NCBI RefSeq assembly: GCF_900215335.1
Contig: NZ_OCMT01000002.1
Coordinates: forward strand, 1,337,441-1,401,440
Reading direction: 5' to 3'
DNA length: 64,000 nucleotides
From: Pedobacter xixiisoli
GTDB taxonomy: Bacteria; Bacteroidota; Bacteroidia; Sphingobacteriales; Sphingobacteriaceae
Part shown: in pieces, positions 33,584 through 43,208 of the stretch
Layout of the letters: every line of letters begins with the position of its first letter
Numbering within the stretch: the stretch's first letter is position 1
Notes under the pieces: generated by a model
Told to the model about the DNA's origin: nothing
Database searches by the model: none
The model's input: the letters and a program-made list of their open reading frames with translations, nothing else
Translations under genes and position numbers: made by a program

Positions 33584-34398
33584 TATAGAGTTGAGATAAG
33601 CTGGCTTAAAATTTTTGTCATTTGAGGTTCTGCTTTAGCAGCAGTTTCGATAATCTCTTCTAAACTCACTGGTTTTAAATCTTCAGGAAAACCTTCGTCT
33701 GTTAATACAGAAATTGCAAAAACGGGTATATTCATGTGGTTAGCTACAATTACTTCTGGTACAGTACTCATTCCAACAGCATCGCCACCAATGATACGCA
33801 AATACTTATATTCTGCTTTAGTTTCGAGGTTTGGTCCAGTTACCGATACATAAACGCCCTGATGGCAAGTTATATTTTCGTCTTGTGCAATTTTTAAACC
33901 TTTCTCAATCAGCTCCTTGTTGTAAGGCTGGCTCATGTCTGGAAAACGTGGCCCAAAATCTTCGTTATTTAATCCTCTTAATGGGCTTTCTGGCTGTAAA
34001 TTGATGTGGTCGTTAATAATCATCAAATCGCCTTTTTTGAAAGCTGGATTTAAAGAACCCGCAGCGTTGGAAACAAAAAGATACTTAATGCCCAACAACT
34101 TCATTGCCCTAATTGGGAAAGTAATTTGTTGCATGCTATAGCCCTCGTAAAAGTGCAGACGGCCTTGCATGGCAATTACTTTTTTACCTTTCAGTGTTCC
34201 AAAAATTAATTTACCAGAGTGAAATTCTAAAGTAGAAATTGGAAAATTTGGGATGCTCGAATACATAATGCTATGCTGCACCTCAATTTCGCTAACTAAA
34301 CCACCTAAGCCTGTTCCTAAAACAATACCTACTTCTGGTTCAAACTCACCTATTTTATTTTTAATGTATTTTATCGAATCGTTTAGCGCTTGCAACAT
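33583..34398 (-). CDS. Purine-nucleoside phosphorylase
   Basis: 271 residues. Trimeric PNP motifs: GIVLGTGLGGLVSEI, FHSGKLIFG, MQGRLHFYEGYSM, NAAGSLNP and VGMSTVPEVIVANHMNIPVFAIS. It phosphorolyses inosine and guanosine to free base and ribose-1-phosphate in purine salvage. The 5' end overlaps the 3' end of lpxK by 38 bp (34361-34398), longer than usual; no later Met lies before the conserved start, so the overlap is real. Part of the lpxK-pnp-porin operon. Confidence 0.93.
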   Translation of the reverse strand: MLQALNDSIKYIKNKIGEFEPEVGIVLGTGLGGLVSEIEVQHSIMYSSIPNFPISTLEFHSGKLIFGTLKGKKVIAMQGRLHFYEGYSMQQITFPIRAMKLLGIKYLFVSNAAGSLNPAFKKGDLMIINDHINLQPESPLRGLNNEDFGPRFPDMSQPYNKELIEKGLKIAQDENITCHQGVYVSVTGPNLETKAEYKYLRIIGGDAVGMSTVPEVIVANHMNIPVFAISVLTDEGFPEDLKPVSLEEIIETAAKAEPQMTKILSQLISTL

Positions 34399-35422
34399 AA
34401 TCTAATATTTTTTGGTCAAATCTGCACTTATCGGCTGCGTTAATTTCATTTGCAATTGGCAGATAATATACAGGCAAATTTAACAGTAAATCTCTTAATT
34501 TATCATCTAATAAACGTTGTCCATCTTTTTCTGTTGTGACAATGATTTTTTCCTTTGCGGGATGCTTTTGAAAAGCCTTAGCTAAAGCTTCTATTTCTTT
34601 CTCCGTAAAACGATGATGGTCGGGGTATTCGAAGGCATGAATATTTACGGGCATACTTTCTAAATATTGTCTCAGTGGTTCAGGATTAGCAATTCCAGTT
34701 AATAAAAAAACTTCTTGTTCTGCCTTAAAAACTACCTCTTCCCCAGTATAAATGTGTTTTAATTGTTGATATCCGATGCTAGAAAAAGTCAAATCTTGCT
34801 GAGGTTCCAATTGAAGTTTATTAGCAATTTCAGTTCTTACGCCCTCATTTATTTCTGCGGGAGATTTGGTGATCAGAACTGCCTGTGCTCTTTTAACTAC
34901 CGAAAACGGCTCTCTCAAATTTCCGGCGGGCATTAACATTTGGAACTTCCTGATTTTTGCAAACTCGAACAACAACACATTAAAGCCAGCTTTTACTTTA
35001 CGGTGCTGGTAAGCATCATCCAGTAAAATTACATCATGTCCATCTTTCAATTCTCGAATACCCTTTACCCTGTCTTCACAAACCGCAACCGTCACGTTTT
35101 TAAATTTCCGATAATACTGCAGAGGTTCATCGCCTATGGTTTCCGCAGTTGCAGTTTCATTAGCTAAAATAAAACCTCTGGTTTTTCTACCGTAGCCCCT
35201 ACTTAAAATAGCTACTTTATATTCGCCCAGTAGCCTTACCAAATACTCGGTAGTTGGTGTTTTGCCCGAACCTCCTACAGCCAAGTTACCTACGCAAATA
35301 ACAGGCATATCGAAACTGGTAGACTGAAAAATGCCCCAATCGTAGAATTTATTGCGGATAAATACCACCAAGGCATAAATCACGTTAAATGGCAACAATA
35401 AAAGACGTAGGTATTTTAGCAT
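34361..35422 (-). CDS. lpxK: Tetraacyldisaccharide 4'-kinase LpxK
   Basis: 353 residues. One membrane helix at the N-terminus (about residues 3-22), the Walker A P-loop VGNLAVGGSGKTPTTEYL (about 43-60), DVILLDDAYQHRKV (Asp pair used in catalysis) and the C-terminal FPDHHRF-like EYPDHHRFTEKEI. It phosphorylates the 4' position of the lipid A precursor at the inner membrane. First gene of the operon with pnp and the porin, all serving or neighbouring envelope building. Confidence 0.93.
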   Translation of the reverse strand: MLKYLRLLLLPFNVIYALVVFIRNKFYDWGIFQSTSFDMPVICVGNLAVGGSGKTPTTEYLVRLLGEYKVAILSRGYGRKTRGFILANETATAETIGDEPLQYYRKFKNVTVAVCEDRVKGIRELKDGHDVILLDDAYQHRKVKAGFNVLLFEFAKIRKFQMLMPAGNLREPFSVVKRAQAVLITKSPAEINEGVRTEIANKLQLEPQQDLTFSSIGYQQLKHIYTGEEVVFKAEQEVFLLTGIANPEPLRQYLESMPVNIHAFEYPDHHRFTEKEIEALAKAFQKHPAKEKIIVTTEKDGQRLLDDKLRDLLLNLPVYYLPIANEINAADKCRFDQKILDYVASAKRFDKIH

Positions 35423-35588
35423 ATAAGTAGCACAAAACTACTGAATATTTAGCTTTTGCGCTAAGGGTTTGGAAACACAAGCTTGTTTTATTTTTAGCAG
35501 AGCTATCGTCTCTAAATGCTAGTCAAGATTTGAAATGGTTTAAAATTTGCAGCAATTTTGCTATAATTGAAACAAACAACACAACTAA

Positions 35589-36728
35589 ATGACTACAAAC
35601 AAACGCCTCAAAGTAGGACAAGGACAGATTAGCGGGTATTTATCTATTTTTTTAGCAGTTTTGGTGCTACTGGCGGTTTTCTGTTTCAGGTATCCAGAGC
35701 AATTAACCACACCAGAATTTAGAGAAGTTTACACCAAAACTATTGCGGAAGCACTGATGATTTTCGGGGTAATTGCTTCCTTTTTCTTCGCCGCAGTAAG
35801 TTTATTATTGAGCAAGAAAATTAAATTGGCCTTAATAGGAACCTCCATTACAGGTTTGGCTATTATTTTAGGTGCTCTCACCTTAAACGGAAGAGATGTG
35901 GTAAAAACAGATTGGCATTTTGGACTAGACTGGATGATTTTAGATTTATTGCTGATGGTAGCGATTTTCGTGCCTTTAGAGTTATTCTTCCCTAGAAATA
36001 AATCTCAGACCAAGTTTCACGAAGAGTGGCGTACCGATTTAACCTATTTCGTCATCAGTCATTTATTTATACAGTTTTTCGGTATCGTTACACAAAAACC
36101 TGCAGTGTTGTTTTTCGGGTGGATTGGCTTAGAAAATCTACATGCTTGGGTGCAAGGTTTGCCTTTTATCGTTGCTTTGTTTCTGGCTTTTTTCGCTACC
36201 GATTTATTTCAATACTGGGCACATCGCTTTTTTCACACCAGAGTATTTTTATGGCGTTTCCATTCTATCCACCACTCTACCCAAAACATGGATTGGTTAG
36301 CTGGAAGTAGAACGCATTTTATCGACATCTTTTTCACCAGAGCAATGACTTTTATTCCGCTTTACATTTTAGGATTTTCTTCTACTGTATTTAGCGTTTA
36401 CATTGTATTTATTGCTATTCATGCTGTACTAATTCATGCCAATACTCGTATCAACTTTGGATTCATTAAATACATTTTTACTACGCCACAGTATCATCAT
36501 TGGCACCATTGCGAAGACCCAAAATACTATGGGCATAACTTTGCTTCTATTTTTCCTTTTATTGATATGATGTTCGGCACTTACTATTTGCCCGACAAAA
36601 AATGGCCAGCAGGAACAGGTGTACATGAGGCTTCTTATCCAAAAGGATTTATCAAACAATCTATTTATCCGTTTACTAAAAGTCCGTTTGATACCGATTT
36701 GAATATGGATGACCGAAGTGATAGGTAA
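35589..36728 (+). CDS. Sterol desaturase / fatty acid hydroxylase family protein
   Basis: 379 residues. Several membrane helices and the family His boxes: HRFFHT, HSIHHS, HANTR and YHHWHHCED, which bind a di-iron centre. The N-terminal 110 residues add three more helices of unknown role (FLAVLVLLAVFCFRY, MIFGVIASFFFAAVSLLL, LALIGTSITGLAIILGALTL). It likely hydroxylates or desaturates a lipid in the inner membrane; the substrate is not visible. A near-consensus -7 element TATAATTG (35562-35569) precedes the ATG. Monocistronic. Confidence 0.87.
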   Translation: MTTNKRLKVGQGQISGYLSIFLAVLVLLAVFCFRYPEQLTTPEFREVYTKTIAEALMIFGVIASFFFAAVSLLLSKKIKLALIGTSITGLAIILGALTLNGRDVVKTDWHFGLDWMILDLLLMVAIFVPLELFFPRNKSQTKFHEEWRTDLTYFVISHLFIQFFGIVTQKPAVLFFGWIGLENLHAWVQGLPFIVALFLAFFATDLFQYWAHRFFHTRVFLWRFHSIHHSTQNMDWLAGSRTHFIDIFFTRAMTFIPLYILGFSSTVFSVYIVFIAIHAVLIHANTRINFGFIKYIFTTPQYHHWHHCEDPKYYGHNFASIFPFIDMMFGTYYLPDKKWPAGTGVHEASYPKGFIKQSIYPFTKSPFDTDLNMDDRSDR

Positions 36729-36854
36729 TGATTTTTGTTATCGTTTGTTATATTATTTACACACCAGCATAACTTGTTCTTGAATATTACTGATGCTGAA
36801 ATAAATTTACTTTGCCGCTACTTCGCGGTCAGGGTGACGTAAATTGATCTCTCT

Positions 36855-36945
36855 CGTCATTTCGACTGAAGCGCAGCGAAATGGAGAAATCTGTAAATTT
36901 GCTCACACACAGTTCAAAGATTTCTCCATTAAAGTCGAAATGACG
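36855..36945. repeat. Double inverted repeat CGTCATTTCGACT / AGTCGAAATGACG
   Basis: Outer arms of 13 bp (36855-36867, 36933-36945) and inner arms AATGGAGAAATCT / AGATTTCTCCATT of 13 bp (36880-36892, 36918-36930), all perfect. Same family as 23722-23808. Confidence 0.8.
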
Positions 36946-36957
36946 CATCCCTCACTG

Positions 36958-37084
36958 TTCGACATTTATAATGTCGAATTACTTATCGGGGAATTTCTAA
37001 TTCCCACTTATACAACTATATCGTTTGCTTGTTTATTTGTTCGGATTAAAAATATGATAAGATTTCGGAGTTACAAACTCCGAA
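36958..37084. repeat. Set of three 3-nt-loop hairpins
   Basis: TTCGACATT-TAT-AATGTCGAA (36958-36978), GGGAATT-TCT-AATTCCC (36989-37005), TTCGGAGTT-ACA-AACTCCGAA (37064-37084). Arms differ in sequence but share the AATT/GTT inner end and a three-base loop. Confidence 0.75.
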
Positions 37085-37278
37085 GAGCTTTGACATATTA
37101 ACACAACAAGCTATCGATATCACCGACCCTGAAATAAATTCAGGGTGACGTAAATTGATCGCTTCGTCATGTTGAATTTATTTCAGCATCAGCTTGCAGG
37201 GTCTGCTACGGCAACTTAACAACCTGCTGTTCTACATTTGCAATATCGAGCTATATAGCTTCCTCAACAACCACATAG

Positions 37279-37319
37279 CCAACAAAGCCTTTGAACTTAT
37301 AAGTCAAAGGCTTTGTTGG
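37279..37319. terminator. Long hairpin downstream of the RND pump gene
   Basis: Sixteen-base perfect arms, CCAACAAAGCCTTTGA with its complement, around a short loop. No T run follows on the minus strand, so termination is uncertain. Confidence 0.5.
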
Positions 37320-37357
37320 TTTCATAGAACAGCATCCCTGCCGTTCTTATCATATTT

Positions 37358-40300
37358 TTAATCTTCTGCCTTCGCAATCTTAGGTGGCATCAATTTGTAA
37401 ACTACCGGTGTAATAATTCTCGATAGCAAAGTCGAGCTAATCAATCCGCCAATCATTACAATGGCCAAAGGCGAAATTAAAGGATTGCTCGACATTGCTA
37501 TTGGCAATAAACCTCCAATTGCAGTTAAAGAAGTAAGGATAATTGGCAAGAAACGTACTTCTCCCGCTTCTTCAATTGCGGCATTCAACTCTTTCCCTTC
37601 TGCCCTCAATTGGTTGGTAAAATCAACTAATAGGATGGTATTTTTAACTTCGATACCTGCCAATGCTACAATCCCGATGGTGGCTACAAATGAAAGTGAA
37701 TTTCCAGTAACCATCAAAGCCAACACCGCACCAACAATCCCCAATGGAATTACCGAAAGTACAATCAAAGTGCTTTTGAAAGTTTTAAATTCCAACACCA
37801 ACACCGCGATGAACATAAACAGCGTTACCAAAATAATACTGCCAAATCCGCCAAACGACTGGTTACGACTTTCCACCTCTCCACCCATTTCGAAATGATA
37901 ACCATCAGGTAATTTCATTTTAGCCATCTGCGCTTCTACATCCTTAATTACCTTATCATTTAAGTAACCTTTTTGTACAAATGAGTTTACAGAAATGGTA
38001 CGCACCTTATTTTGGTGATTAATGCTCAAAGCTGAAGTTTCGAGCTTTAAACTAGCCAACTGCGATAATGGAATTGAAGTTCCCTGCACATTGTTTACGT
38101 ACAGGTTATCGAAAACATTTAAGCTCGGGTTTGAAGAATATTTAGTGGTTAGCAAGATATTATAATCATCGCCACTAGATTTTGGATTAAGGAATTTACC
38201 TACTTCAAAACCTGCCACTGCCATTCGCACCGTACGGTCAATATTTACCATTGGCACACCTAATGCCAAAGCTTTTTCTTTGTTAATTTCTACCTTGATA
38301 TCAGATTTCAGATTCTTGAGCGGATTGTTGGTATAGATCGTCCCTTCTGTTTTTAGCAGTAAGTTTTCTACCTGTCCAGCTATTCTTCTCAAGCTATCCA
38401 AATTCTCTCCAAAAACACGAACTTCTACCGGAGAAATAATCGGTTGGCCTTGTTCAAAATCTTTTACCTCTACTTTAGCACCTAAATACGGCGACCATTT
38501 CGCTCTCAGTTTTTCAATCAGCTCTACTTTTTTATCTGCCCTCACATCGGGGTGCAACAGCACAAAAATCTCAGCAAAATCGCTACGCTCGTTAGTTTGC
38601 AGCAAATTATAGTAGATACGAGGATTTCCCTTACCTACATTCGAAGCAAAATATTTCACCTCTGGAATTTCCTTGATTTCTTTCTCAATCTGCTTGGCAA
38701 TAGAATCAGTGTATTTTAAATTAGATTGCAAAGGAGTAGAAACCGTGATGATAAATTGTGGTTTCTCTGAAGACGGGAACAAACTAAAACCAATTACTGG
38801 AATTAAGGCCAAGGAACCTGCAAAAACCGCTACCCCAATTAAAATGGTTAAATAAGGTTTGTGCAATGCTTTATCCAACAACTTCGCATAAGACCCGTGA
38901 ATAATTTTCTGTAAGGTTCTTAAAAAGATGTTTCCATTTACATCTGCATGTGGTTTTAAAATCTTGCTCGACAAAAACGGAACTACCGTTAGCGCCACCA
39001 CCATAGAAGCAATTACCGAACAAATTACCGCTACCGGCAAACTTCTAATGAACTCTCCCGAAGCTTCGGGCATGAACATCAGTGGCATAAAAGCAATCAC
39101 CAAAGCTGCTGTACAGCCCATTACCGCCAAACCAATTTGTTTAGTAGCCATTAATGTTGCGGTCAGGCGATTATGCCCATCACGCATCCATCGCTCTATG
39201 TTTTCTACCACCACAATACTGTCGTCCACCAGTAAACCCAACGAAACCACCAAGCCCACAATACTCAGCTGATTTAAACTGAAGCCTAAAAGGTTAATCA
39301 AAATGATACCAATAGCAAGCGACAATGGAATAGAAACCATTACCACCAACGAAGCTCGAGTACCCAAAGGCAGCAAAGTAATTAGCACCAAGCAAATCGC
39401 AATTCCAAAATCTACACCCAAGCCTCCTAAACGATTATTCACATTATCTGCTTGGTCAAACATCACCTGCTGGTCTATATTGCTCGGCAAAGTTTTCTTG
39501 AAAGCGTCCAATACTGGCAAATAAGCTTCTTGTGTTTGGGTAATGTTACCGCCAACTTTTTGGGCAGCCACTACAAATACCGTTCTAAACCCATTTAATC
39601 GAGTGATATGCTTGTCTTGCGAATAATCGAAGTACACATTGGCTACATCTTTAAGCGTAGTATTTTTACCGCCGCCACTGGCTACAATGGTGTTTCTAAT
39701 TTCATCTATACTTTGATAGTTTCCGCTAGTTTTAACATTGAAAGATTTAGTTCCTGCATCAATACTTCCCCCTGGAATATTAGCCACCTCACTCTGTATC
39801 GCATTGGCAATTTGAGTAACCGGAATACGCAACAAAGCCAGTTTCTCCAAATCCAAATCAACCTTTACCAACTGGTCGGGCAAGCCAACTATTTCTACAT
39901 TTTTTAAGGACGAAATTTTCTCCAAACGATCTTGTAATTCTTCGGCAGTACTTTTCAGTTTATCTCTCGAAGCATTTTCAGAAACCAACGCTACTTGTAG
40001 AATATTCACATCTGTAGGAGATATTTTTTGCACTTCCATCGCATAAATATCTTGTGGCAAGTTTGGTCGCTCGCTATTAATTTCACGCACCAACTCCTGA
40101 TATTTATCATCTACATTTACGCCGTACCTAAATTCAACTACAGCAACAGCCAAACCATCTCTAATCGTTGTTTTAATAGTTTTGATATCATCTAAGCCAT
40201 AAATACGTTTCTCTAGCGGTTTTACCACTAGTTCTTCCATATCTTTTGGGCTTGCACCAGGATAAACCACTACCACAGGAAAGTTTGGAGGGTTCATATC

Positions 40301-40414
40301 TGGGTCTTCTGCCCTCGGCATATTTAAAACAGTGGTGATTCCTAAAGCCATCACCATCAGTACCATAATTAAGGTAAACTGATAATTTTTTACTGCATAA
40401 TCTGATATTTTCAT
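37358..40414 (-). CDS. RND-family efflux pump, inner-membrane subunit (HAE-1 type)
   Basis: 1018 residues, normal for AcrB-like pumps. Twelve membrane helices around two large periplasmic loops; the proton-relay Asp pair is in GLLVDDSIVVVENIERWMRDG (about residue 405), the first helix reads LIMVLMVMALGITTVLNMPR, and the C-terminal half has GNSLSFVATIGIVALAGIEVKN. It exports drugs or other amphiphiles by proton antiport. It lies at the end of the TetR-TolC-MFP-RND order on the minus strand, separated from the adaptor gene by 357 bp of repeats, so its transcription from the same promoter is likely but unproven. Confidence 0.92.
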   Translation of the reverse strand: MKISDYAVKNYQFTLIMVLMVMALGITTVLNMPRAEDPDMNPPNFPVVVVYPGASPKDMEELVVKPLEKRIYGLDDIKTIKTTIRDGLAVAVVEFRYGVNVDDKYQELVREINSERPNLPQDIYAMEVQKISPTDVNILQVALVSENASRDKLKSTAEELQDRLEKISSLKNVEIVGLPDQLVKVDLDLEKLALLRIPVTQIANAIQSEVANIPGGSIDAGTKSFNVKTSGNYQSIDEIRNTIVASGGGKNTTLKDVANVYFDYSQDKHITRLNGFRTVFVVAAQKVGGNITQTQEAYLPVLDAFKKTLPSNIDQQVMFDQADNVNNRLGGLGVDFGIAICLVLITLLPLGTRASLVVMVSIPLSLAIGIILINLLGFSLNQLSIVGLVVSLGLLVDDSIVVVENIERWMRDGHNRLTATLMATKQIGLAVMGCTAALVIAFMPLMFMPEASGEFIRSLPVAVICSVIASMVVALTVVPFLSSKILKPHADVNGNIFLRTLQKIIHGSYAKLLDKALHKPYLTILIGVAVFAGSLALIPVIGFSLFPSSEKPQFIITVSTPLQSNLKYTDSIAKQIEKEIKEIPEVKYFASNVGKGNPRIYYNLLQTNERSDFAEIFVLLHPDVRADKKVELIEKLRAKWSPYLGAKVEVKDFEQGQPIISPVEVRVFGENLDSLRRIAGQVENLLLKTEGTIYTNNPLKNLKSDIKVEINKEKALALGVPMVNIDRTVRMAVAGFEVGKFLNPKSSGDDYNILLTTKYSSNPSLNVFDNLYVNNVQGTSIPLSQLASLKLETSALSINHQNKVRTISVNSFVQKGYLNDKVIKDVEAQMAKMKLPDGYHFEMGGEVESRNQSFGGFGSIILVTLFMFIAVLVLEFKTFKSTLIVLSVIPLGIVGAVLALMVTGNSLSFVATIGIVALAGIEVKNTILLVDFTNQLRAEGKELNAAIEEAGEVRFLPIILTSLTAIGGLLPIAMSSNPLISPLAIVMIGGLISSTLLSRIITPVVYKLMPPKIAKAED

Positions 40415-40772
40415 TCCGATTCTTTTCGAATTTTATCTATTTTTTGAAAAGCAACGTTCTACTTTCATCGTTGCCTTTAGCCCTGCTGTTCGCTATAATC
40501 TTTTTGCGATTGTCATGCTAAACTTGTCGAAGCATCACACAAAAAAATTTCCGCTGCCATCAGGTTTATTTAACTTAAGCCTGTATAAAGCACTTCAAGT
40601 CCCGTTCTTAAAAATCCTCCCCCTACCCCCTCCAAAGGGGGACACATGACGCCTAAGCATTTTGCATATCTATACTGATTCGTTTACCACCGCACTTTGT
40701 TCAACGCTTTTTTCTACCCTCAGGGGAGAGATGCCGAAGGCAGAGAGGGCCCGCTCAGATACTTCGGAGGGC
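40415..40772. other. Repeat-rich gap inside the efflux operon
   Basis: No gene. It contains half-copies of known extragenic words: a GTCATGCTAAACTTGTCGAAGCATCAC stretch in two parts (about 40515-40545), a CCCCCTACCCCCTCCAAAGGGGG stretch (about 40619-40649), and a GGGGAGAGATGCCGAAGGCAGAGAGGG stretch (about 40721-40750). Such repeats within an operon could affect expression of the pump gene. Confidence 0.6.
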
Positions 40773-41822
40773 TTACTTAACCACCTTAATTTTCGAACCA
40801 TCGGTTAGGTAAGCGCTTCCTGAAATAATTACCGAGCTAGCATTTTCCAAGCCGCCAGTTACTGCGATTTTATCTTTCTGTATCGCTCCCAATTGTACTT
40901 TCACTTTTTTCACGGTTTGGTTGTCATTGGTTATAAAAACATACCCTTCATTTTCACCGCCATCCAAAAGCGCATCATAGGGAATAGTGAATGAATTCTG
41001 TTTTTTCGAAGGATAGATACTTGCCTTGCCGAACAATCCAGCAGCCAAACCTTTAACTTGATTTACTAAAGCCAGCTCTACTCCAAAAGTCCCGCTTTGC
41101 GCATCAATACTTTCTGATTTCCTACTCACTTTCGCTTGCAAAACTTGCCCCGATAACGCTTCAGAACTAATAGTTGCTCTGTCGCCAACTTTCAAAGCCG
41201 ACCACTGTTTATCGCTTAAGCCGACTTTCAAAATCCAGTTACCTTCACTTGCGCCATTAATTTGTAGCACAGGAGTACCTGGTCCAACAATTTGTCCATC
41301 ATTAGCAAGTTTCTTAAGCACGTAGCCATTTCTGGTTGCTCTAATTGCCGTATAACCTTCATTAAATTTTGCAGATTGAATTTGCTGTTTAGCGACATCC
41401 AAGGCTGTTTTAGCATTTTGTAATTGCTCCAAAGTAGCCACGCTATCTTTAAACAACTTGTTGGCTCGGTCGTAATCGCGTTGCGCCTTTTGCACAGAAA
41501 GCTGAACTTGCTCTACCTGAGAACCAATCTCTGTTGGATTTACAGAAGCCAATAACTGTCCCTTAGTAACTCGGTCTCCCTCTTTTACATAAATCCGATT
41601 GATTACACCGCCGTTTTTAAACGAAAGAATGGTTTCATCATTGGTAGTAAAATATCCAGAGGTGATAATTTCCGCATCGGTATCTTCCTCCACTAATGAT
41701 ACCACCTTAACAGGAATGGTGTCTTGCTGAATAATCGCTTTCTCTCGCTGGCTTCCACCTTTACAGGCAAGCAACAACAAGAAAACCGAACCAAATGCAA
41801 TAGGTATAATTTTCGTTTTCAT
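40773..41822 (-). CDS. RND efflux periplasmic adaptor (membrane fusion) lipoprotein
   Basis: 349 residues from the ATG at 41822 (MKTKIIPIAFGSVFLLLLA, then Cys-20 and KGG): a lipoprotein signal with lipobox LLAC, so anchored by acylation. Domain order: lipoyl half (NGGVINRIYVKEGDRVTKGQ), helical hairpin (about 105-150), second lipoyl half (YTAIRATRNGYVLKKLANDGQ), beta-barrel, membrane-proximal domain. It links the RND pump to the TolC protein encoded just upstream (five bases between stop and ATG). A TTG three codons earlier is a less likely start. Confidence 0.9.
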   Translation of the reverse strand: MKTKIIPIAFGSVFLLLLACKGGSQREKAIIQQDTIPVKVVSLVEEDTDAEIITSGYFTTNDETILSFKNGGVINRIYVKEGDRVTKGQLLASVNPTEIGSQVEQVQLSVQKAQRDYDRANKLFKDSVATLEQLQNAKTALDVAKQQIQSAKFNEGYTAIRATRNGYVLKKLANDGQIVGPGTPVLQINGASEGNWILKVGLSDKQWSALKVGDRATISSEALSGQVLQAKVSRKSESIDAQSGTFGVELALVNQVKGLAAGLFGKASIYPSKKQNSFTIPYDALLDGGENEGYVFITNDNQTVKKVKVQLGAIQKDKIAVTGGLENASSVIISGSAYLTDGSKIKVVK

Positions 41823-41827
41823 GGTTA

Positions 41828-43207
41828 TCAATTGATTACATAAGATGCAGTTTCACGTTCCATATTGGCCATGGCAGTAAGCACCTTATAAAGGTTAATA
41901 TTTACTAAAATTTTGCTCGATGTATATTGGTTTCTAGCATCGATGGTTTCTACAAACGAATTTGCACCTGCCAAATAACCTCTATCGATTAGCCTTAAAT
42001 AGGTAGCAGCCGCTTCAAACTGTTTTTGCGACGATTGGTAAGTTTGATATGCCGAACGTAGGTTGTTTTGCGAAACTTTGGCAGACAAGCCCAATTGTTG
42101 AGCGACCAAGTTCGAATTCAATTGTGCATTTCTCAAATCGAGGCTACTTTCTTTTTGCTTGTTGCTGTTTCTGTTTCCAGAGAAAATTGGGATGTCCAAT
42201 TGCAAGCCGACCATATAATATCTGGTATTCGAATTAAAATGAAAACCTTCGGATTGTGTACCTACATCTAAAAATGCTCCGAGTTTTGGAACTGCAAATT
42301 GCCCGTTCATCTTTTGAACGTTTTTACTGATGCCTTCCACTTGTCCCAGCGCTTTCAGTTCTTCCCTTTGGTTAGCGATATTTAAACCAGCCAGTAAACC
42401 TTCCACTTTTGCCAATTCTGATTTGTCGTTAGCAGCTTCCACAATAATTGCTTCATTGGCATCTCTATTCAATAGAAAATTAAAGTACAGACGAGCGTTG
42501 TTCACTTTTTGTTCCGCATCCAACAAGGTCGCATTCACACTTTCCACTTCACTTTGCGAGCGCAGTACATAAGCAGGCAAACCCTTTCCGTTCTCCAAAA
42601 GTTTCTCGTTTACGCGAAGACCTTCCCTAGCTAATTGCAAACCAGACTTATAAACATCTACTGCCGCAAGCGCACTTAAATAGTTATAGTAAGCAGTTTT
42701 GATTTCCTTTACCAAATCACGTTTGTAAATCTGAACCTCAAATTCTTTCAACACCAATTGTTGCTCCGCAATACGTTTGTTATAAATGATATCCGTATTG
42801 ATAATTGGAACCGTAGTACGCAATTTCGCGTCGTGAAAGTTTTTAGGCAAAAAATTAATAGTCTGATTTTCTAGCATCGGAAAATTACTGCTGCCCGTGA
42901 TTTGATTCAGTGTATTGTAAACTGGGTTCATCAAATCGCCCAATGGCAAAGGAATATTACGACCACCATCTGCCGTTTGATAAGCTCCCTGAAATGCCAC
43001 ATTAGGAAGAAACAATCCTTTTGCAGATTTCAAAGCATATTGCGCTTTCTCTAACGATACATTTTTTTGTTGTAAAACGATATTGTTTTTAAAGGCAGTA
43101 TCTACATAAGCTTTTAGCACATCTTGCGCATTTGCAACAGAAAAACTAAGCAGCGTGAACAGCAGAACAAAGTAAAATCTATTTTTAATAATTAACAGTG
43201 TTAACAT
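41828..43207 (-). CDS. TolC-family outer-membrane efflux protein (RND operon)
   Basis: 459 residues. Signal peptide MLTLLIIKNRFYFVLLFTLL SFSVANA, Q; two OEP repeats rich in Leu, Ala and Gln helices. Typical segments are VLKAYVDTAFKNNIVLQQKN at the start and YLRLIDRGYLAGANSFVETIDARNQ near the end. It forms the outer-membrane channel of the tripartite pump. The ATG lies one base after the stop of the tetR-type gene (TGATATG), so regulator and channel genes are translationally close. Confidence 0.9.
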   Translation of the reverse strand: MLTLLIIKNRFYFVLLFTLLSFSVANAQDVLKAYVDTAFKNNIVLQQKNVSLEKAQYALKSAKGLFLPNVAFQGAYQTADGGRNIPLPLGDLMNPVYNTLNQITGSSNFPMLENQTINFLPKNFHDAKLRTTVPIINTDIIYNKRIAEQQLVLKEFEVQIYKRDLVKEIKTAYYNYLSALAAVDVYKSGLQLAREGLRVNEKLLENGKGLPAYVLRSQSEVESVNATLLDAEQKVNNARLYFNFLLNRDANEAIIVEAANDKSELAKVEGLLAGLNIANQREELKALGQVEGISKNVQKMNGQFAVPKLGAFLDVGTQSEGFHFNSNTRYYMVGLQLDIPIFSGNRNSNKQKESSLDLRNAQLNSNLVAQQLGLSAKVSQNNLRSAYQTYQSSQKQFEAAATYLRLIDRGYLAGANSFVETIDARNQYTSSKILVNINLYKVLTAMANMERETASYVIN

Positions 43208-43208
43208 A

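Larger units (their letters stand above)
36729..37357. other. Gene-free mosaic of extragenic repeats
   Basis: No coding frame. It contains: a 21-bp exact direct repeat (36829-36849 and 37140-37160); a 15-bp perfect inverted pair GATGCTGAAATAAAT (36792-36806) with 37176-37190; a CCCTGAA/TTCAGGG hairpin (37127-37145); the TCATTTCGAC element (36855-36945); three short-loop hairpins (36958-37084); and a hairpin at 37279-37319. Confidence 0.75.

Noticed and set aside
36844..37101. Plus-strand frame in the 37-kb repeat mosaic
   Set aside because: Its sequence is entirely repeat elements; coding appearance is accidental.
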